Part shown: positions 11,056-23,800 of the stretch, piece by piece
Position numbering within the stretch: position 1 is the stretch's first letter
Layout: each line of letters begins with the position of its first letter
From: Lolium rigidum
Taxonomy: Eukaryota > Streptophyta > Magnoliopsida > Poales > Poaceae
Assembly: GCF_022539505.1 (NCBI RefSeq)
Contig: NC_061510.1
Span: forward strand, 92,892,292 to 92,956,291
DNA length: 64,000 nt
Direction: 5' to 3'
Translations under genes and position numbers: made by a program
Notes under the pieces: model-generated
Database searches by the model: none
What the model was told of the DNA's origin: nothing
The model's input: the letters and a program-made list of their open reading frames with translations, nothing else

Positions 11056-14000
11056 TGTAGCGACCTCACCTTTTTACGGTGCCGATCTCTGTGCGTATCT
11101 GTGCTAGTCCCTGGATCAATCGCTAGCACACACAGTACAAGATGTAATACCAAGAAACAAAGGTCTTTATTACATCGTATGATCCAGAATTTACATAAAG
11201 TATTACAAATTGCATAGCACAAGGCTAGCATATCATCAGAGTTTCACAACGAATAAACATAGACAGCATGGAGTCCTTCGTCTTCATGTGCCACATGCGA
11301 GCATGTTGAGGATAGACTCGTAACCCTAACCATCGTAACTCACTCGTCTTTCAAAACATCTGCAACATGAAAAGTTACAGCCACGAATGGTCAATACATT
11401 TGAATTGTATTGGCAAGATGACACTATAGTGGACTCAAATGGCAACCTAACACTTAAGTGTACATTTGGCTGGTAGAGCTCAAGTTTATGTTGCATAAAG
11501 CCAATTTTTCCCTATCATTTATCAAAACATTTTCTTTCAATCTAATTAGCAGTAACATTGGTAAAACCCCAATGTACCAAATTAACAGATAGCATTGGTA
11601 AAGCCCCAATGTACCTTCCTACCCTTGTTCACCCATTCAAATTTTATTTAAGAAATTGGGATGAGGAGATCTTCGAACAAGGACTTGTCAATTCGCTCAA
11701 GTTGTCCATAACCGGGGACACGGCTAAGTACTTAGATTTTACACTCTCGAGAGGTTGTACACCTTTACCCACATGGCCAGGTCAATCCTTCTACCTCGTT
11801 GCACATTTTGCTTAAGGACAGGTGTAGACCGTGGCCGAGACCTTCCGTGTGTAATCGCCCGAACCATTCCCTAAGGGCCACGCCCCCACCTACGGTATCC
11901 CTCTACCACCACCCGGCCCCTAGGATCCGGGTTCATACAACATACTTTGTCAAGCCGAGCCATAGTAGCATGTGGTTGTACGTGAAGCTAATGAGCAATA
12001 TTTGTCTACAATCTCTTTAAGCCTGGGTGACTTTCCGCAAGTGTGCACTAGCACCGGGGTCTTGCCCCTGATACAGCCACCCTCTCCATAACTCCACCAT
12101 TCACCCAGGTAATTCATTAAACTTAGTTGTTTTTCCTTAACCTCTATCAAAACCTTTTCCATGGCATAGCAGGTAATAACTAAATTTAATGGCGGCTAAG
12201 GGAGTCTAGAAGTGGTGTAGCTAAACTACTAGGATTTAATAGCAAGCAAAAAGCATAAACCCTAGACATGTCTACTATAAAAACACTACTGTGCAAGAAT
12301 TTAAAACTGGGACTTTTGGTGTGTGTCACTTGCCTTTTTGGTAGTCGAAGATCATTCCCTTTTCTCTCAATCAAAACACGTGGCTCTCCGCACAAACTAT
12401 AAGATAAAAATAGCACAACATAAACACACCATTCATAGCAACATAATCAAACAAGACAACAATCAGACATCGCTCTATGGTACTAAGATGGGGCCTGAGG
12501 TTTGGCTTGCAAGATATGGTTTAATAGATTGGAAGGGTCATGTACTTAGAAAGGAAAAGATTATCCAAGTCAAATGCTTAGGAGGAAAAGATTGACAAGG
12601 CCATATGATCAAGGGTTATTTGCTACACCGAAATGAATAATTGGAATGATCCATGTGATAGAATCATATGAGTCCCATATGGCGTAAAGCAACATACCAT
12701 TATGGAGAGTGTGACAACACTCACCAATGACACAAGGAAAAAGATTAGATAAGAACTAGTGATATGAACATTTACTCAAATAACTCAATTGCTATTTGAA
12801 TAATATGGACTAAGATAATATGATGTATTTAGATGTGATCATTGAACATGATGAATGTGTCTAAATGATTTCATAGTCGAAGAACGGTATTGCGGATCCT
12901 AAAAATACCACGAAAAAAGTGTGCAAAACTGACATGTAAAATGTCTGAAATGATCTACGTATTTTACTGATTCCAATGATATAAAATTTGTCGAAAATCG
13001 ACGTGTAGAACTCAAGATATTGATTTTACAATTCGTGGTCAAATTCTAATGGTGTCCGAAAAGTTGTTAGAGAAAGTTGATCCGATGGGAAAACTTTTTA
13101 CACGAAAGATGTAGAGATAACAATTACGAACTTAATGTCACGGAAATCATCTAAAACGAAGATATAGATCTGTAGCTATGAATTTTGAAAGATTGACATG
13201 TGCTAGTACAATCTAATACGAAACTGACGGATCCTACTAGGAATCATTGTATGGACAGTACACGCGCGTGCCTTCACTGGTGTCGTGAGCCTCATTGCCA
13301 TGAACTATTCGAGTGGATTAAAACCTATCTAATTCATGCCGTGCTTGCTAGATAGAATGGACTGGGAATTGCTGGCGACTTACAGTGGCCGAGCCTGGTC
13401 GGCAACAGCAACGATGAATAGAACGTCGTCAGCGAGGCGGACGTGTACGGCGAGGTTGATCCGATTGTCTTCAGGATTTCGCGAGGCACGGACGACGTCT
13501 GCGATAAAGGCGTGTACACAAATACATGGTCTCGGGACTTCAGCCGCTACACCCATGTTCGTGACGGCCGATTGAAGGCGAAGCTTAGCGTGTCATTGCT
13601 CCGGTGCGAAACAAAACGAAACTAAGGCATCAGAGGTATGCGCTAGATTCAAGAAAATAGAATGGGAACAAAATACTACAGCTAATACCTTCAGCGGCGA
13701 CGGAATACCGGCGGCAGTGTTCGAGGACGTCGTACCTCGACGACGGCGACGTTGTTGCGGGTGTCGGTCGTCGCGGTCTACTGTGACAAAATGATGAACC
13801 ATCATGTCCTGGAGAAAGACCTTAACGAGGGGAGTCTCCTGGTGGAGGGAATCTACGAGATGAACACCAAAGGCGTCGGAATTTGGTGATGAACTCGATA
13901 TTTGTGGCTAAGAGTGGCATGGTCTATATTTGCTGTAGAGAGCTCATCTGGAGAAAGTGTGAGAACAAAAGTGAGGGAGGAAAGCAAGGAACACATACTG

Positions 14001-14836
14001 GACATCTCGCTTCGCAGTATAATGACTTGAGGAGGGAGATCGGTAGAGGAATGCCACCGGTTGGCATTCGGTGCACCTGGACGATTTGGGAAAATAAGGA
14101 AACTAAATGTGGTTTTAATTCCCTGAATGAGACCGTGGTTCAATGGGCAATAAAATTCGTGTTGAAGTCGACAAGAAACGATCGCTAGATTAGTGGAGAT
14201 ATGAAGGGAATGGTTTACTGCCATGCAAGATGTTAACGGTGAAGTTTCTGTAACATGTACGTGAACAGAGGAAGGAGACGATCCAGTTTTTGGGCTGGTT
14301 TGGTCGGTTTGGCCTAGATGGGCCAGGTTGAGCTGGAAAAAAAAAAGGCTAGGGCGGCCTGGCTTGGTCGGGGGCGGGGGCAAGCTGGGCCGTTCGGCCT
14401 GAACGCTCCTTTTTTAAAAAAAAAAACTAGAAATTTAAAATATATTTTTGGAGGATCAAACTTAATCAGAAAAAGGCAAATAAGGCAAATAAGGTATCGT
14501 TGGATTCTTCATGAAAAATATTTTCATAAGAAATCAAAATTGGGACAAAAATATAAAATTTGTAAAATCAAATATGTGGCTATAGTATCTTTTTAGGGAT
14601 TAACATTTTCTCAAAATAAATGATTTTATAAGTTTCAAACCTCCGAACAAAATAGAGTATTGTTGGAAAATATTTTGAAAACAAGGTTTATGAAAACTGC
14701 ATTTATTTGAAAATACCTTTTTAATAACCACAAAAGTTTTAGTTCTTTGTGAAAAATTCAATCACGTTCAATCAATCAAGCATTAAATTCATTTTTATTT
14801 TACATTCCGAATTTTAGAAAATTTCGGGATGTGACA
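11056..14836 (-). repeat. LARD-M 5' LTR, complete (about 3.78 kb)
   Basis: This is the full-length LTR in minus orientation, starting TGTCACATCCCG at 14,836 and ending in CGCTACA at 11,056, next to the primer-binding site. It retains the empty target site of the 793-bp MITE at 14,262-14,270. No coding function is apparent. Confidence 0.85.
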
Positions 14837-15412
14837 CATAGTCCAAGGATGAACTACTCACGCATCAATCCGGAGGCGGGCATGATGATGTAGAGCCCTC
14901 CGGTGATGATTCCCCTCTCCGGCAGGGTGCCGGAGGCGATCTCCTGAATCCCCCAAGATGGGATTGGCGGCGGCGGCGTCTCTGGAAGGTTTTCCGTATC
15001 GTGGCTCTCGGTACAGGGGTTTTCGCGACGAAGGCTTTAAGTAGGCGGAAGGGTAGGGTTGGAGGCGGCGCGAGGGGCCCACACCATAGGGCGGCGCGGG
15101 CCCCCCTCTGGCCGCGCGACCCTATGGTGGCGGCACCTCGTCGCCCCACTTCGTAATCCCTTCGGTCTTCTGGAAGCTTCGTGGAAAAATAAGACCCTGG
15201 GCGTTGATTTTGCCCAATTCCGAGAATATTTCCTTTGTAGGATTTCTGAAACCAAAAACAGCAGAAAACAGCAACTAGCGCTTCGGCATCTTGTTAATAG
15301 GTTAGTGCCGGAAAATGCATAATAATGATGTAAAGTATGTATAAAACATGTGAGTATTGTCATAAAAGTAGCATGGAACATAAGAAATTATAGATACGTT
15401 GGAGACGTATCA
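14837..15412 (-). repeat. Remnant of the beta element's 5' LTR
   Basis: This is homologous to 59,497-60,072. In minus orientation it starts TGATACGTCTCCAACGTATC at 15,412. The left side is cut by LARD-M at 14,837. The TATA-like position carries the beta-type variant (plus strand CTTTAAGTAGG near 15,034) rather than the TATATAAAG of the alpha elements. The right flank CCGTC at 15,413-15,417 is the expected TSD; the corresponding site in the intact LARD-B 3' LTR reads TCGTC at 36,484-36,488. Confidence 0.8.
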
Positions 15413-16488
15413 CCGTCTCGGACAGATGGCAGGGGTACAACCTATGAGCTCCCATTGAATAATGCCCCGCAGTTGGTCGCGACATTCTGGAGGGTCGAGC
15501 TGGTCGGGGAATTTGCTACTCATGGGTAAACGACCCCTCGAACTCTGGTGTTGGGAGGTACAACTCTAGGCGGCATGTCTTAGGCCAAGGCGAGCAGGCG
15601 AAAAACTACGATCGGGTACTTGTCGTGGCATATGTTGTTATGCAGGGATGATGCCCACACGATGAGTATTCGGATCTTGTGAGGAAAGTGTACAACCTCT
15701 GTAGAGTGTAAATCTATTCGAATAGCCGTGTCCGTGGCAATGGACGTGGGAAAGGAAGTGTTGAGTATCAAAGGGAGTTTTGTTTTTGTAAAAGAGTTTT
15801 CCAAAAAGAATTTTGGAAGAGTACCTGGGAGGTACGGAAAAATACCAGTGGGACTGGAGGAGGTGTACCTGGGAGGTACAAGAGAAAGTTGGTAAATTTG
15901 TTTGGGTCATTTTGATGGCCGGAAAGGAAAAATGGGTCACCCTTACCTACTAGTCTTCAAATGAAAATTGTTTACAAAACTTATTTCAACGAAGATATAG
16001 AGATGTCATCATTCTCAAGAGAAACTATCTCTCGCTCCTTGTAACCTTAGAATAGTGCCTATTCCTTGCTACTGCCAAATTGCATATCCTTTACTTCTCT
16101 CTAAGGTGGTTTGCGAGTACAATTCATAATGTACTCATGGCTTTGTCCATGGCTATTTACTTGGCCAGACTTGGTGGAATCCGACAGATGGAGAAGGAGT
16201 CGACGGCGTCTATGCGATCTAGGAACGTCTTCCCAGTCAGTTGCCTGTAGGGTTATGGCATGACTTGGTCCATGCGAACGCTTTCGTCTGAAGTATTTCC
16301 GCTGTGTGATCGTTGATCTCCTGCCTTTGCGGCACTTATGTAAGTACTGGTCATGTGACTTGTTGTAATCATTTTATTCGGTATTGTAATGGATGATGTA
16401 TTTGATACCAGTTCGGTTATGCTTTCACGACACACTGATCATGGGATCGTGAATGGGTATGCATAATGGGTGTTTCAGACAGCTAGTC
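15413..16488 (+). repeat. LARD-B 5' LTR, 3' end portion
   Basis: This aligns with 36,484-37,558 with few changes. The homology begins immediately after the beta LTR and ends at GCTAGTC, after which the two copies differ completely. Open frames inside have no recognisable domain. Confidence 0.75.
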
Positions 16489-18337
16489 TGACTATAGGAT
16501 ACCCTAGTTAGCATGGACGTCAGTTAGGAAAATACTACTTTGGTAAAACTATTTACAAAACTTATTTTCCTAAATAACCAGAAGATTAGCTTCTATCTTT
16601 CTTACCTCTTCAAAAACTTCTCATTCTTTCCTTGCTCTCTGATTTCTAAAGACTTTGGAAACTTCTTACTCTACTATCTCATCCTCTTAGAAAAATAGAT
16701 GTTGGACGATGTCCCCAACTCAGACTCGGAGACTCAAAGTCGAAGATGGATCAACCCTTCAGGAAGTCTCAAGTATCTCCGACTGCAGCTACTGAAGATT
16801 GGATGCCGACTTAGCAGTACGGGTATAGGGACAATAAGAGCATGGCTTTGGTTGTCACCAAAGTCTGTCAAGGAGTTGACCTTGTTCCTCTTTGGACTTG
16901 CACTTTTGTAGTCGTCAAGGATCGAGTCCTCAGTTCTTGACTAGTAAATTTTAGGCCCGATACAAGCAGGTGTCATCTATGGAGCTCTTCAGCAATTACC
17001 CCTCCGAATTGAGACCAGAAGATCCTATGCAGTTTTCGCCCCCGACTCAACATCGACGGCTCAACATCAGGTCTACTTCACCACCAACTACTACAAGAAT
17101 CAATGTTGAAGTCAATATCAGCAAAATGAAGACGTCTGCATCTCTGACCAACCCAAGCCTGTAGGATGGATAGGACAAACTCAATTGTTTTTGATTGAGC
17201 TAACCCCACGTATTTGATACCCTGGGTACTTAAAGTACCCCATGTGGTTTTCATGAGTGCTTGTGGTTTTCTAAATTTGCTGCTTGAGTGCTTGTGATTG
17301 TGTGCTGAATGTATGCTTGTTTTAGCCTTTCGGCCTGAAAAAACCCCTTTTGTGTGGTAACCCCCTCTAGGAAACCTCCCTAAGACGTTTTTCTTCACAT
17401 CCGCTAAAATTTCTGGTAGAACTTCTAACTGTAGTTTGTGAAGTAAACGTGAAACCCTAACTCTAACTTGGGTAACAAATAGATCCAACCCTGTTTTCCT
17501 AGAATCCCCAACTTAGTGCGCCATTCGACCCAAGACACCCTGCGACGCCAAGGAAGCAGAAGCCAGTGCCATCAAGATTGACTGAAGCTTTGCGTGGAGA
17601 TGAAGCCATATTAATTATAACCCTAGAGCATAATCTCGCTAACCTTGAGGATATCTTGTTAAAACTACACCTTGGCGCACCATCTAACAAGCTAAGTGAG
17701 TTGTAGCATCGAAGCCAAGTTACCCAACACGGTCATCTGGTCCTCATCAAGTGAAGCCTTTGAAGACAATTCAAGACTCAAGATTTGGTGTACCTCAATA
17801 AGCACCAACCCTAAAGCTGAAGGCTGTATTCGACCACTGCTGCTGCTGCTTTATGTGAAGACCCACCAGGAGTTCCTCTGACTTACTAACTTAACGAGTG
17901 CCTTACAGAACAGTAAACGCCGTGTGTGCTCTTGAAGTTGAGGACTGCACTTCGCCCCTGAAGATTCTTCAATTCAAGACGGGAGATCGATGACTTCTTC
18001 AAAAGCGACTGACAGGACCCCAGGGCAAAAGCTCTGACTTTTCCTGAACCCCCGTTGAACAATTTTAAGGGTGTCTTCCACTAAAAATTTAAGCTAACCC
18101 TAAATTTTTTGATCTTCTAAAGCACCGTTGGGATGCTCTAAATTTCCAAGAGTCGAGGACCCCTCTAGTATGGTTAGGGAGCTGCAAAACTAACATCTGC
18201 TTGGAGAAGTCAACCTCTCCAAGAAGATTGTCCTCGGCGGAAATCTACGGTGTCTCTCAGAAGCTAAAGTTGCGATCTTCTGACAACAGCACGCCCACCG
18301 GAGGATGGAGTCTAACTTAGGTTAACCTATAAAAGCT
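16489..18337 (+). other. LARD-B internal region, non-coding part
   Basis: No gag or pol motif is visible. Open frames at 16,699-16,911 and 17,078-17,488 are short and unrecognised. The sequence resumes at 31,330 after the alpha insertion; the target repeat is AAGCT at 18,333-18,337 and 31,325-31,329. Confidence 0.6.
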
Positions 18338-19005
18338 TGATACGTCTCCAACGTATCTGTAAATGATGTTCCATGCTACTTTTATGACAATACTCACATG
18401 TTTTATACATACTTTACATCATTATTATGCATTTTCCGGCACTAACCTATTAACAAGATGCCAAAGCACCAGTTCCTGTTTTCTGCTATTTTTGGTTTCA
18501 GAAATCCTACAAAGGAAATATTCTCGGAATTGGACGAAATAAACGCCCAGGGTCTTATATTTCACGGAAGCTTCCAGAGAGCCAGAGAGGGACCAGAGGG
18601 GAGCCCTGGGGGCCCCACCCCACATGGCGGCGAGGCCAAGGGGGGAGGCGCCAGCCTATGGGGGGGCCACCCCCTGGCTCCTCCGAGGCTGCCCTTCCGC
18701 CTATAAAGTCTCTCCGCCTCGAAAACCCTAAAAACATAAGCCACGGGACGAGAAAAGTTACGCAGCCGCCGCCATCGCGAAGTCAAGTTCGGGGGACAGA
18801 AGTCTCTGTTCCGGCACGCCGCCGGGACGGGGAATTGCCCCCGGAATCCATCTCCATCGCCACCACCGCCATCTTCATCGCCGCTGCTGTCTCCCATGAT
18901 GAGGAGGGAGTAGTTCTCCCTCGAGGCTGAGGGCTCTACCGGTAGCTATGTGGTTAATCTCTCTCTCTCGTGTACTTCAATACAATGATCTCATGAGCTG
19001 CCTTA
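18338..19005 (+). repeat. Outer alpha element 5' LTR, first part
   Basis: It starts TGATACGTCTCCAACGTATC and contains a core promoter CTATAAAG at 18,701-18,708, followed by a CT- and GC-rich leader (about 18,760-18,930). It is broken at CCTTA by the nested element and continues at 25,592. Confidence 0.9.
18701..18708 (+). promoter_or_regulatory. LTR TATA box of the outer alpha element
   Basis: CTATAAAG is followed by a CT-rich stretch and AACCCTAAAAAC. The same motif is at 30,256-30,263 in the 3' LTR. By position it is the likely start of U3-driven transcription. Confidence 0.6.
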
Positions 19006-20521
19006 TGATGTCTACGGGTGCTTCTATTCTTGTAGACAGTGTTGGGCCTCCAAGAGCAGAGGTTTGTAGAACAGCAGCAAGTTTCCCTTAAGTGGATTAC
19101 CCAAGGTTTATCGAACTCAGGGAGGAAGAGGTCAAAGATATCCCTCTCATGCAACCCTGCAACCACAAAGCAAGAAGTCTCTTGTGTCCCCAACACACCG
19201 AATAGGTGCACTAGTTCGGCGAAGAGATAGTGAAATACAGGTGGTATGAATAAGTAGTAGCAACGGCACCAGAAAAGTGCTTTGCCCAGGACGATAAACA
19301 AGCAAGTAGTAACGCAGCAAGTAGTAACGCAAGAAACGAGTAAACAAACAGCGATACCAGTATTTAGGAACAAGGCCTAGGGAATAGACTTTCACTAGTG
19401 GACACTCTCAACATTGATCACATAACAGAATAGATAAATGCATACTCTACACTCTTTTGTTGGATGATGGACACCACTAACTGTGTAGGATTACACGAAC
19501 CCTCAATGCCGGAGTTAACAAGCTCCACAAGTATTCGATATTCATGTTTAAGTAACCTTAGAGTGCAAGAAAGATCGACACTACTAAACCAAGTACTAAC
19601 ATAGCATGCACACTGTCACCTTCATGCTTATGTAGGAGGAATAATACACATCAATACTATCATAGCAATAGTTAACTTCGCAATCTACAAGAGATCATGA
19701 TCATAGCCTACGCCAAGTACTCACACGGTGCACACACTGTCACCTTTACACACGTGGAGGAGGAATAGAGTACTTTAATAACATCACTAGAGTAGCACAT
19801 AGATGAATAGTGATACAAAACTCATATGAATCTCAATCATGTAAGGCAGCTCATGAGATTATTGTATTGAAGTACATAGGAGAGAGATGAACCACATAGC
19901 TACCGGTACAGCCCCGAGCCTCGATGGAGAACTACTCCCTCCTCAGGGGAGCAGGCAGCGGTGATGAAGATGGCGGTGGAGATGGCAGCGGTGTTGATGG
20001 AGAAGCCTTCCGGGGGCACTTCCCCGTCCGGCAGGGTGCCGGAACAGAGACTCCTGTCCCCCAGATCTTGGCTTCACGATGGCGGCGGCTCTGGAACTTT
20101 TCTCGTACCGTGGCTTCCTCCTTAAGGGTTTTCGATGCAGGGGCTTTATATAGGCGAAAGGGCAGCGTCGGAGGGGCACCAGGGTGCCCTCACCACCAGG
20201 TGGCGCGGCCAGGCCTGGGCCCGCGCCCAGGTGTGGTGTGGGGCCCCCCTGGCCCATCTCTGGCCCCTCTTCGGTGATCTGGAAGCTTCCGTGAAAAATA
20301 GGAACCCGGGCGTTGATTTCGTCCAATTCCGAGAATATTTCGTTACTAGGATTTCGAAACCAAAAACAGCTAGAAAACAGGAACTGGCACTTCGGCATCT
20401 TGTTAATAGGTTAGTTCCGGAAAATGCGTAAATACGACATATAATGTGCATAAAACATGTAGGTATCATCAATAAAGTAGCATGGAACATAAGAAATTAT
20501 CGATACGTTGGAGACGTATCA
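19006..20521 (-). repeat. Nested alpha element 3' LTR
   Basis: In minus orientation it starts TGATACGTCTCCAACGTATC at 20,521 and ends GTAGACATCA at 19,006. Its TATA box TATATAAAG lies at 20,144-20,152 (minus). Confidence 0.95.
20144..20152 (-). promoter_or_regulatory. LTR TATA box, nested alpha element
   Basis: Minus-strand TATATAAAG in the 3' LTR, with its equivalent at 25,210-25,218 in the 5' LTR that would drive the genomic transcript. Beta LTRs have a TACTTAAAG-like variant at the matching place. Confidence 0.6.
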
Positions 20522-23040
20522 GCATCCCCAAGCTTAGTTCTGCTCGTCCCGAGCAGGTAAAACGATAACAAAGATAATTTCTTAAGTGACATGCCATCAT
20601 AAACTTGATCATATTGTAAACATATGTAATGAATGCAGCGATCAAAACAAAGGTAATGACATGAGTAAACAAGTGAATCATAAAGCAAAGACTTTTCATG
20701 AATAGTACTTCAAGACAAGCATCAATAAGTCTTGCATAAGAGTTAACTCATAAAGCAATAAATCAAAGTAAAGGTATTGAAGCAACACAAAGGAAGATTA
20801 AGTTTCAGCGGTTACTTTCAACTTATAACATGTATATCTCATGGATATTGTCAACATAAAGTAATATAACAAGTGCAATATGCAAGTATGTAGGAATCAA
20901 TGCACAGTTCACACAAGTGTTTGCTTCTTAAGGTGGAGAGAGATAGGTAAACTGACTCAACAATAAAAGTAAAAGAAAGGTCCTTCAAAGAGGAAAGCAT
21001 CGATTGTTGTATTTGTGCTAGAGCTTTTATTTTGAAAACATGAAACAATTTTGTCAACGGTAGTAATAAAGCATATGAGTTATGTAAATTATATCTTACA
21101 AGTTGCAAGCCTCATGCATAGTATACTAATAGTGCCCGCACCTCGTCCTACTTAGCTTGGACTACCGGATCTTTGCATGCCATGTTTCAACCAAGTGTCA
21201 CAAAGGGGTACCTCCATGCCGCTCTGTACAAAGGTCTAAGGAGAATGCTCGCATTTTGGATTTCTCGCTTTTGATTATTCTCAACTTAGACATCCATACC
21301 GGGACAACATGGACAACAGATAATGGACTCCTCTTAAATGCATAAGCATGTAGCAATGATTATTATTCTCATATGAGATTGAGGATATATGTCCAAAACT
21401 GAAACTTCCACCATGATTCATGGCTTTAGTTAGCGGCCCAATGTTCTTTTCTAACAATTTTGCATGCTCCAACCACTAAAATGATAGATCCTTCAGACGA
21501 GACGGACATGCATAGCAACTCACATGATATTCAACAATAGTTGATGGCGTTCACCAGAAGCATGGTTATCGGACAACAAGCAACTTAATAAAATATAAAG
21601 TGCATAAGTACATATTCAATACTACGATAGTTTTTAAGGCTATTTTGTCCCATGAGCTATATATTGCAAAGGTGAATGATGGAATTTTAAAGGTAGCACT
21701 CAAGCAATTTACTTTGGAATGGCGGAGAAATACCATGTAGTAGGTAGGTATGGTGGACACAAATGGCATAGTAGTTGGCTCAAGGATTTTGGATGCATGA
21801 GAAGTATTCCCTCTCGATACAAGGTTTAGGCTAGCAAGGTTATTTGAAGCAAACTCAAGGATGAACAAGTGCAGCAAAACTCACATAAAAGACATATTGT
21901 AAACATTATAAGACTCTACACCATCTTCCTTGTTGTTCAAAACTCAATACTAGATATTATCTAGACCTTAGAGAGACCAAGTATGCAAATCAAATTTTAG
22001 CAAGCTCTATGTATTTCTTCATTAATGGGTGCAAAGCATATGATGCAAGAGCTTAAACATGAGCACAACAATTGCCAAGTATCACATTATCCAAGACATT
22101 TTAGAATTACTACATGTAGCATTTTCCAATTCCAACCATATAACAATTTAACGAAGAAGAAACTTCGCCTTGAACATTATGAGTAAAGCCTAAGGACACA
22201 TGTGTCCATATGCAACAGCGGAGCGTGTCTCTCTCCCACAAAGTGAATGCTAGGATCCATTTTATTCAAACAAAAACAAAAACAAAAACAAACCGACGCT
22301 CCAAGTAAAGAACACAAGATGTGATCGAATAAAAATATAGTTTCAGGGGAGGAACCTGATGATGTTGTCGATGAAGAAGGGGATGCCTTGGGCATCCCCA
22401 AGCTTAGACGCTTGAGTCTTCTTAGAATATGCAGGGGTGAACCACGGGGTCATCCCCAAGCTTAGAGCTTTCACTCCTCTTGATCATAGTATATCATTCT
22501 CCTCTCTTGACCCTTGAAAACTTCCTTCACACCAAACTTCAAGCAAACTCATTAGAGGGTTAGTGCATAATCAAAAATTCACATGTTAAGAGGTGACACA
22601 AACATTCTTTTCACTTCTGGACATTGCATAAAGCTACTGGACATTAATGGATCAAAGAAATTCATCCAACATAGCAAAAGAGGCAATGCGAAATAAAAGG
22701 CAGAATCTGTCAAAAACAGAACAGTCCGTAAAGACGAATTTAAAGCTGGCACCAGACTTGCTCAAATGGAAAAACTCAAAACTAATGAAAGTTGTGTACA
22801 TATCTGAGGATCACTCTCGTAAATTGGCAGATTTTTTCGAATTTTCTACAGAGGCCTGTGCCCAGATTCGTGACAGACAGCAATGCTGTTTCTGCGCAGC
22901 GATCCCAAATATAACATCAACTTTAACATAGAAACTTTACTTGGCACAAAAACATGATAAGGAGAGGTTGCTACAGTAGTAAACAACTTCCAAGACTCAA
23001 CAAAACAAAAATTGCTGTAGTAAAATAAACACATGGGTTA
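20522..23040 (-). other. Shared 3' internal module of alpha and beta elements, non-coding
   Basis: About 2.5 kb, near-identical to 60,073-62,590 in the beta element and homologous to 1-2,763 and to 27,343-29,890. No domain is recognisable. A 103-residue open frame (21,566-21,877, minus) is repeated unchanged in protein sequence at 61,119-61,430, with variants in the other two copies. I treat it as probably non-coding because the DNA is equally conserved around it. Confidence 0.7.
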
Positions 23041-23089
23041 TCTCCCAAGAAGTTCTTTCTTTATAGCCATTAAGATGGGCTCAACAGTT

Positions 23090-23800
23090 TTAATGATGCA
23101 CTCGCAAGGAATAGAAGTTGAAGCGACAGAGAGCATCGAGAGGCAAATTAAAAACATATTTAAGCCTAACATGCTTCCTATGCATAGGAATCTTGTAAAT
23201 AAACAAGTTCATGAAGAGCAAGATAACAAGCATAGGAAGATAAAACAAGTGTAGCTTCAAAAATTTCAGCACATAGAGAGGTGTTTTAGTAACATGAAAA
23301 TTTCTACAACCATATTTTCCTCTCTCATAATAACTTTCAGTAGCAACATGAGCAAACTCAATAATATAACTATCACATAAAGCATTCTTATCATGAGTCT
23401 CATGCATAAAATAATTACTACTCCCAACATAAGCATAGTCATTCTTATTAATTGTAGTGGGAGCAAATTCAACAAAGTAGCTATCAAATATAGGAGGTAT
23501 ATTGTAATCATAATCAAATTTATCCTCCATAACAGGTGGTAACAAAAGACTACTATCATTATAATCATCATAAATGGGAGGCAAAGTATCATCAAAGTAA
23601 ATTTTCTCCTCAATGCTTGGGGGACTAAAAATATCATGCTCATCAAAGCCAGCTTCCCCAAGCTTAGAATTTTCCATAGCATTAGCAACAATAGTGTTCA
23701 AAGCATTCATATTAATATGTTCCATGGGTTTTTTAATTTTCGCATCAAACCATCCATGTCTTAAATCAGGAAATAGAATAAAAAGCTCATTGTTGTCCAT
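23090..23800 (-). CDS. Alpha-element ORF, 236 residues, unknown function with one predicted membrane segment
   Basis: This intact ORF is the only gene of the nested alpha element and sits just downstream of the primer-binding region, where gag would be expected. Residues 1-50 are mixed. Residues 50-110 are acidic and rich in Asp, Tyr and Pro, with repeated IFSPPSIEE- and LPPIYDD-like blocks. Residues 110-165 contain NDYAYV and DSYIIEF blocks, and residues about 178-203 form a hydrophobic run (LFYLPMLVILLFMNLFIY) followed by a basic KIPMHRKHVRLK stretch. That layout suggests a single-pass membrane or membrane-associated protein. I recognise no gag, zinc knuckle, protease or RT motif. A homologous but broken copy lies at 26,527-27,311. 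The function is unknown. Confidence 0.6.
   Translation of the reverse strand: MDNNELFILFPDLRHGWFDAKIKKPMEHINMNALNTIVANAMENSKLGEAGFDEHDIFSPPSIEEKIYFDDTLPPIYDDYNDSSLLLPPVMEDKFDYDYNIPPIFDSYFVEFAPTTINKNDYAYVGSSNYFMHETHDKNALCDSYIIEFAHVATESYYERGKYGCRNFHVTKTPLYVLKFLKLHLFYLPMLVILLFMNLFIYKIPMHRKHVRLKYVFNLPLDALCRFNFYSLRVHH

Larger units (their letters stand above)
3190..14836 (-). mobile_element. LARD-M: large non-coding LTR retrotransposon (minus strand), left end truncated
   Basis: Two long direct repeats, 3,190-6,613 and 11,400-14,836, are nearly identical and flank a non-coding internal region. In the minus orientation the LTR starts TGTCACATCCCGAAATTTTC and ends GAGGTCGCTACA, followed after two bases by TGGTATCAGAGC, the initiator-tRNA-Met primer-binding site. 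A purine-rich tract lies next to the 3' LTR at 6,614-6,632. No gag, protease, RT or integrase is recognisable inside, so this is a large retrotransposon derivative that depends on proteins from elsewhere. The left LTR lacks the 344 bases present at 11,056-11,399. The right flank is CATAG in a beta-element LTR; the matching left TSD is lost with the deletion. Confidence 0.8.

Noticed and set aside
13853..14383. 176-residue minus-strand ORF in the LARD-M 5' LTR
   Set aside because: The matching LTR copy (5,643-6,014) is only open for 123 residues, and the sequence has no recognisable motif.
19039..19395. ORFs around TSAPIRCVGDTRDFLLCG, repeated at 24,086-24,370 and in the plus-strand LTRs
   Set aside because: These are LTR U5 sequences, present in every LTR of the family; not genes.
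21566..21877. 103-residue ORF repeated identically at 61,119-61,430
   Set aside because: The surrounding DNA is just as conserved between these copies, and the two older copies break the frame, so identity reflects recent common origin rather than coding.
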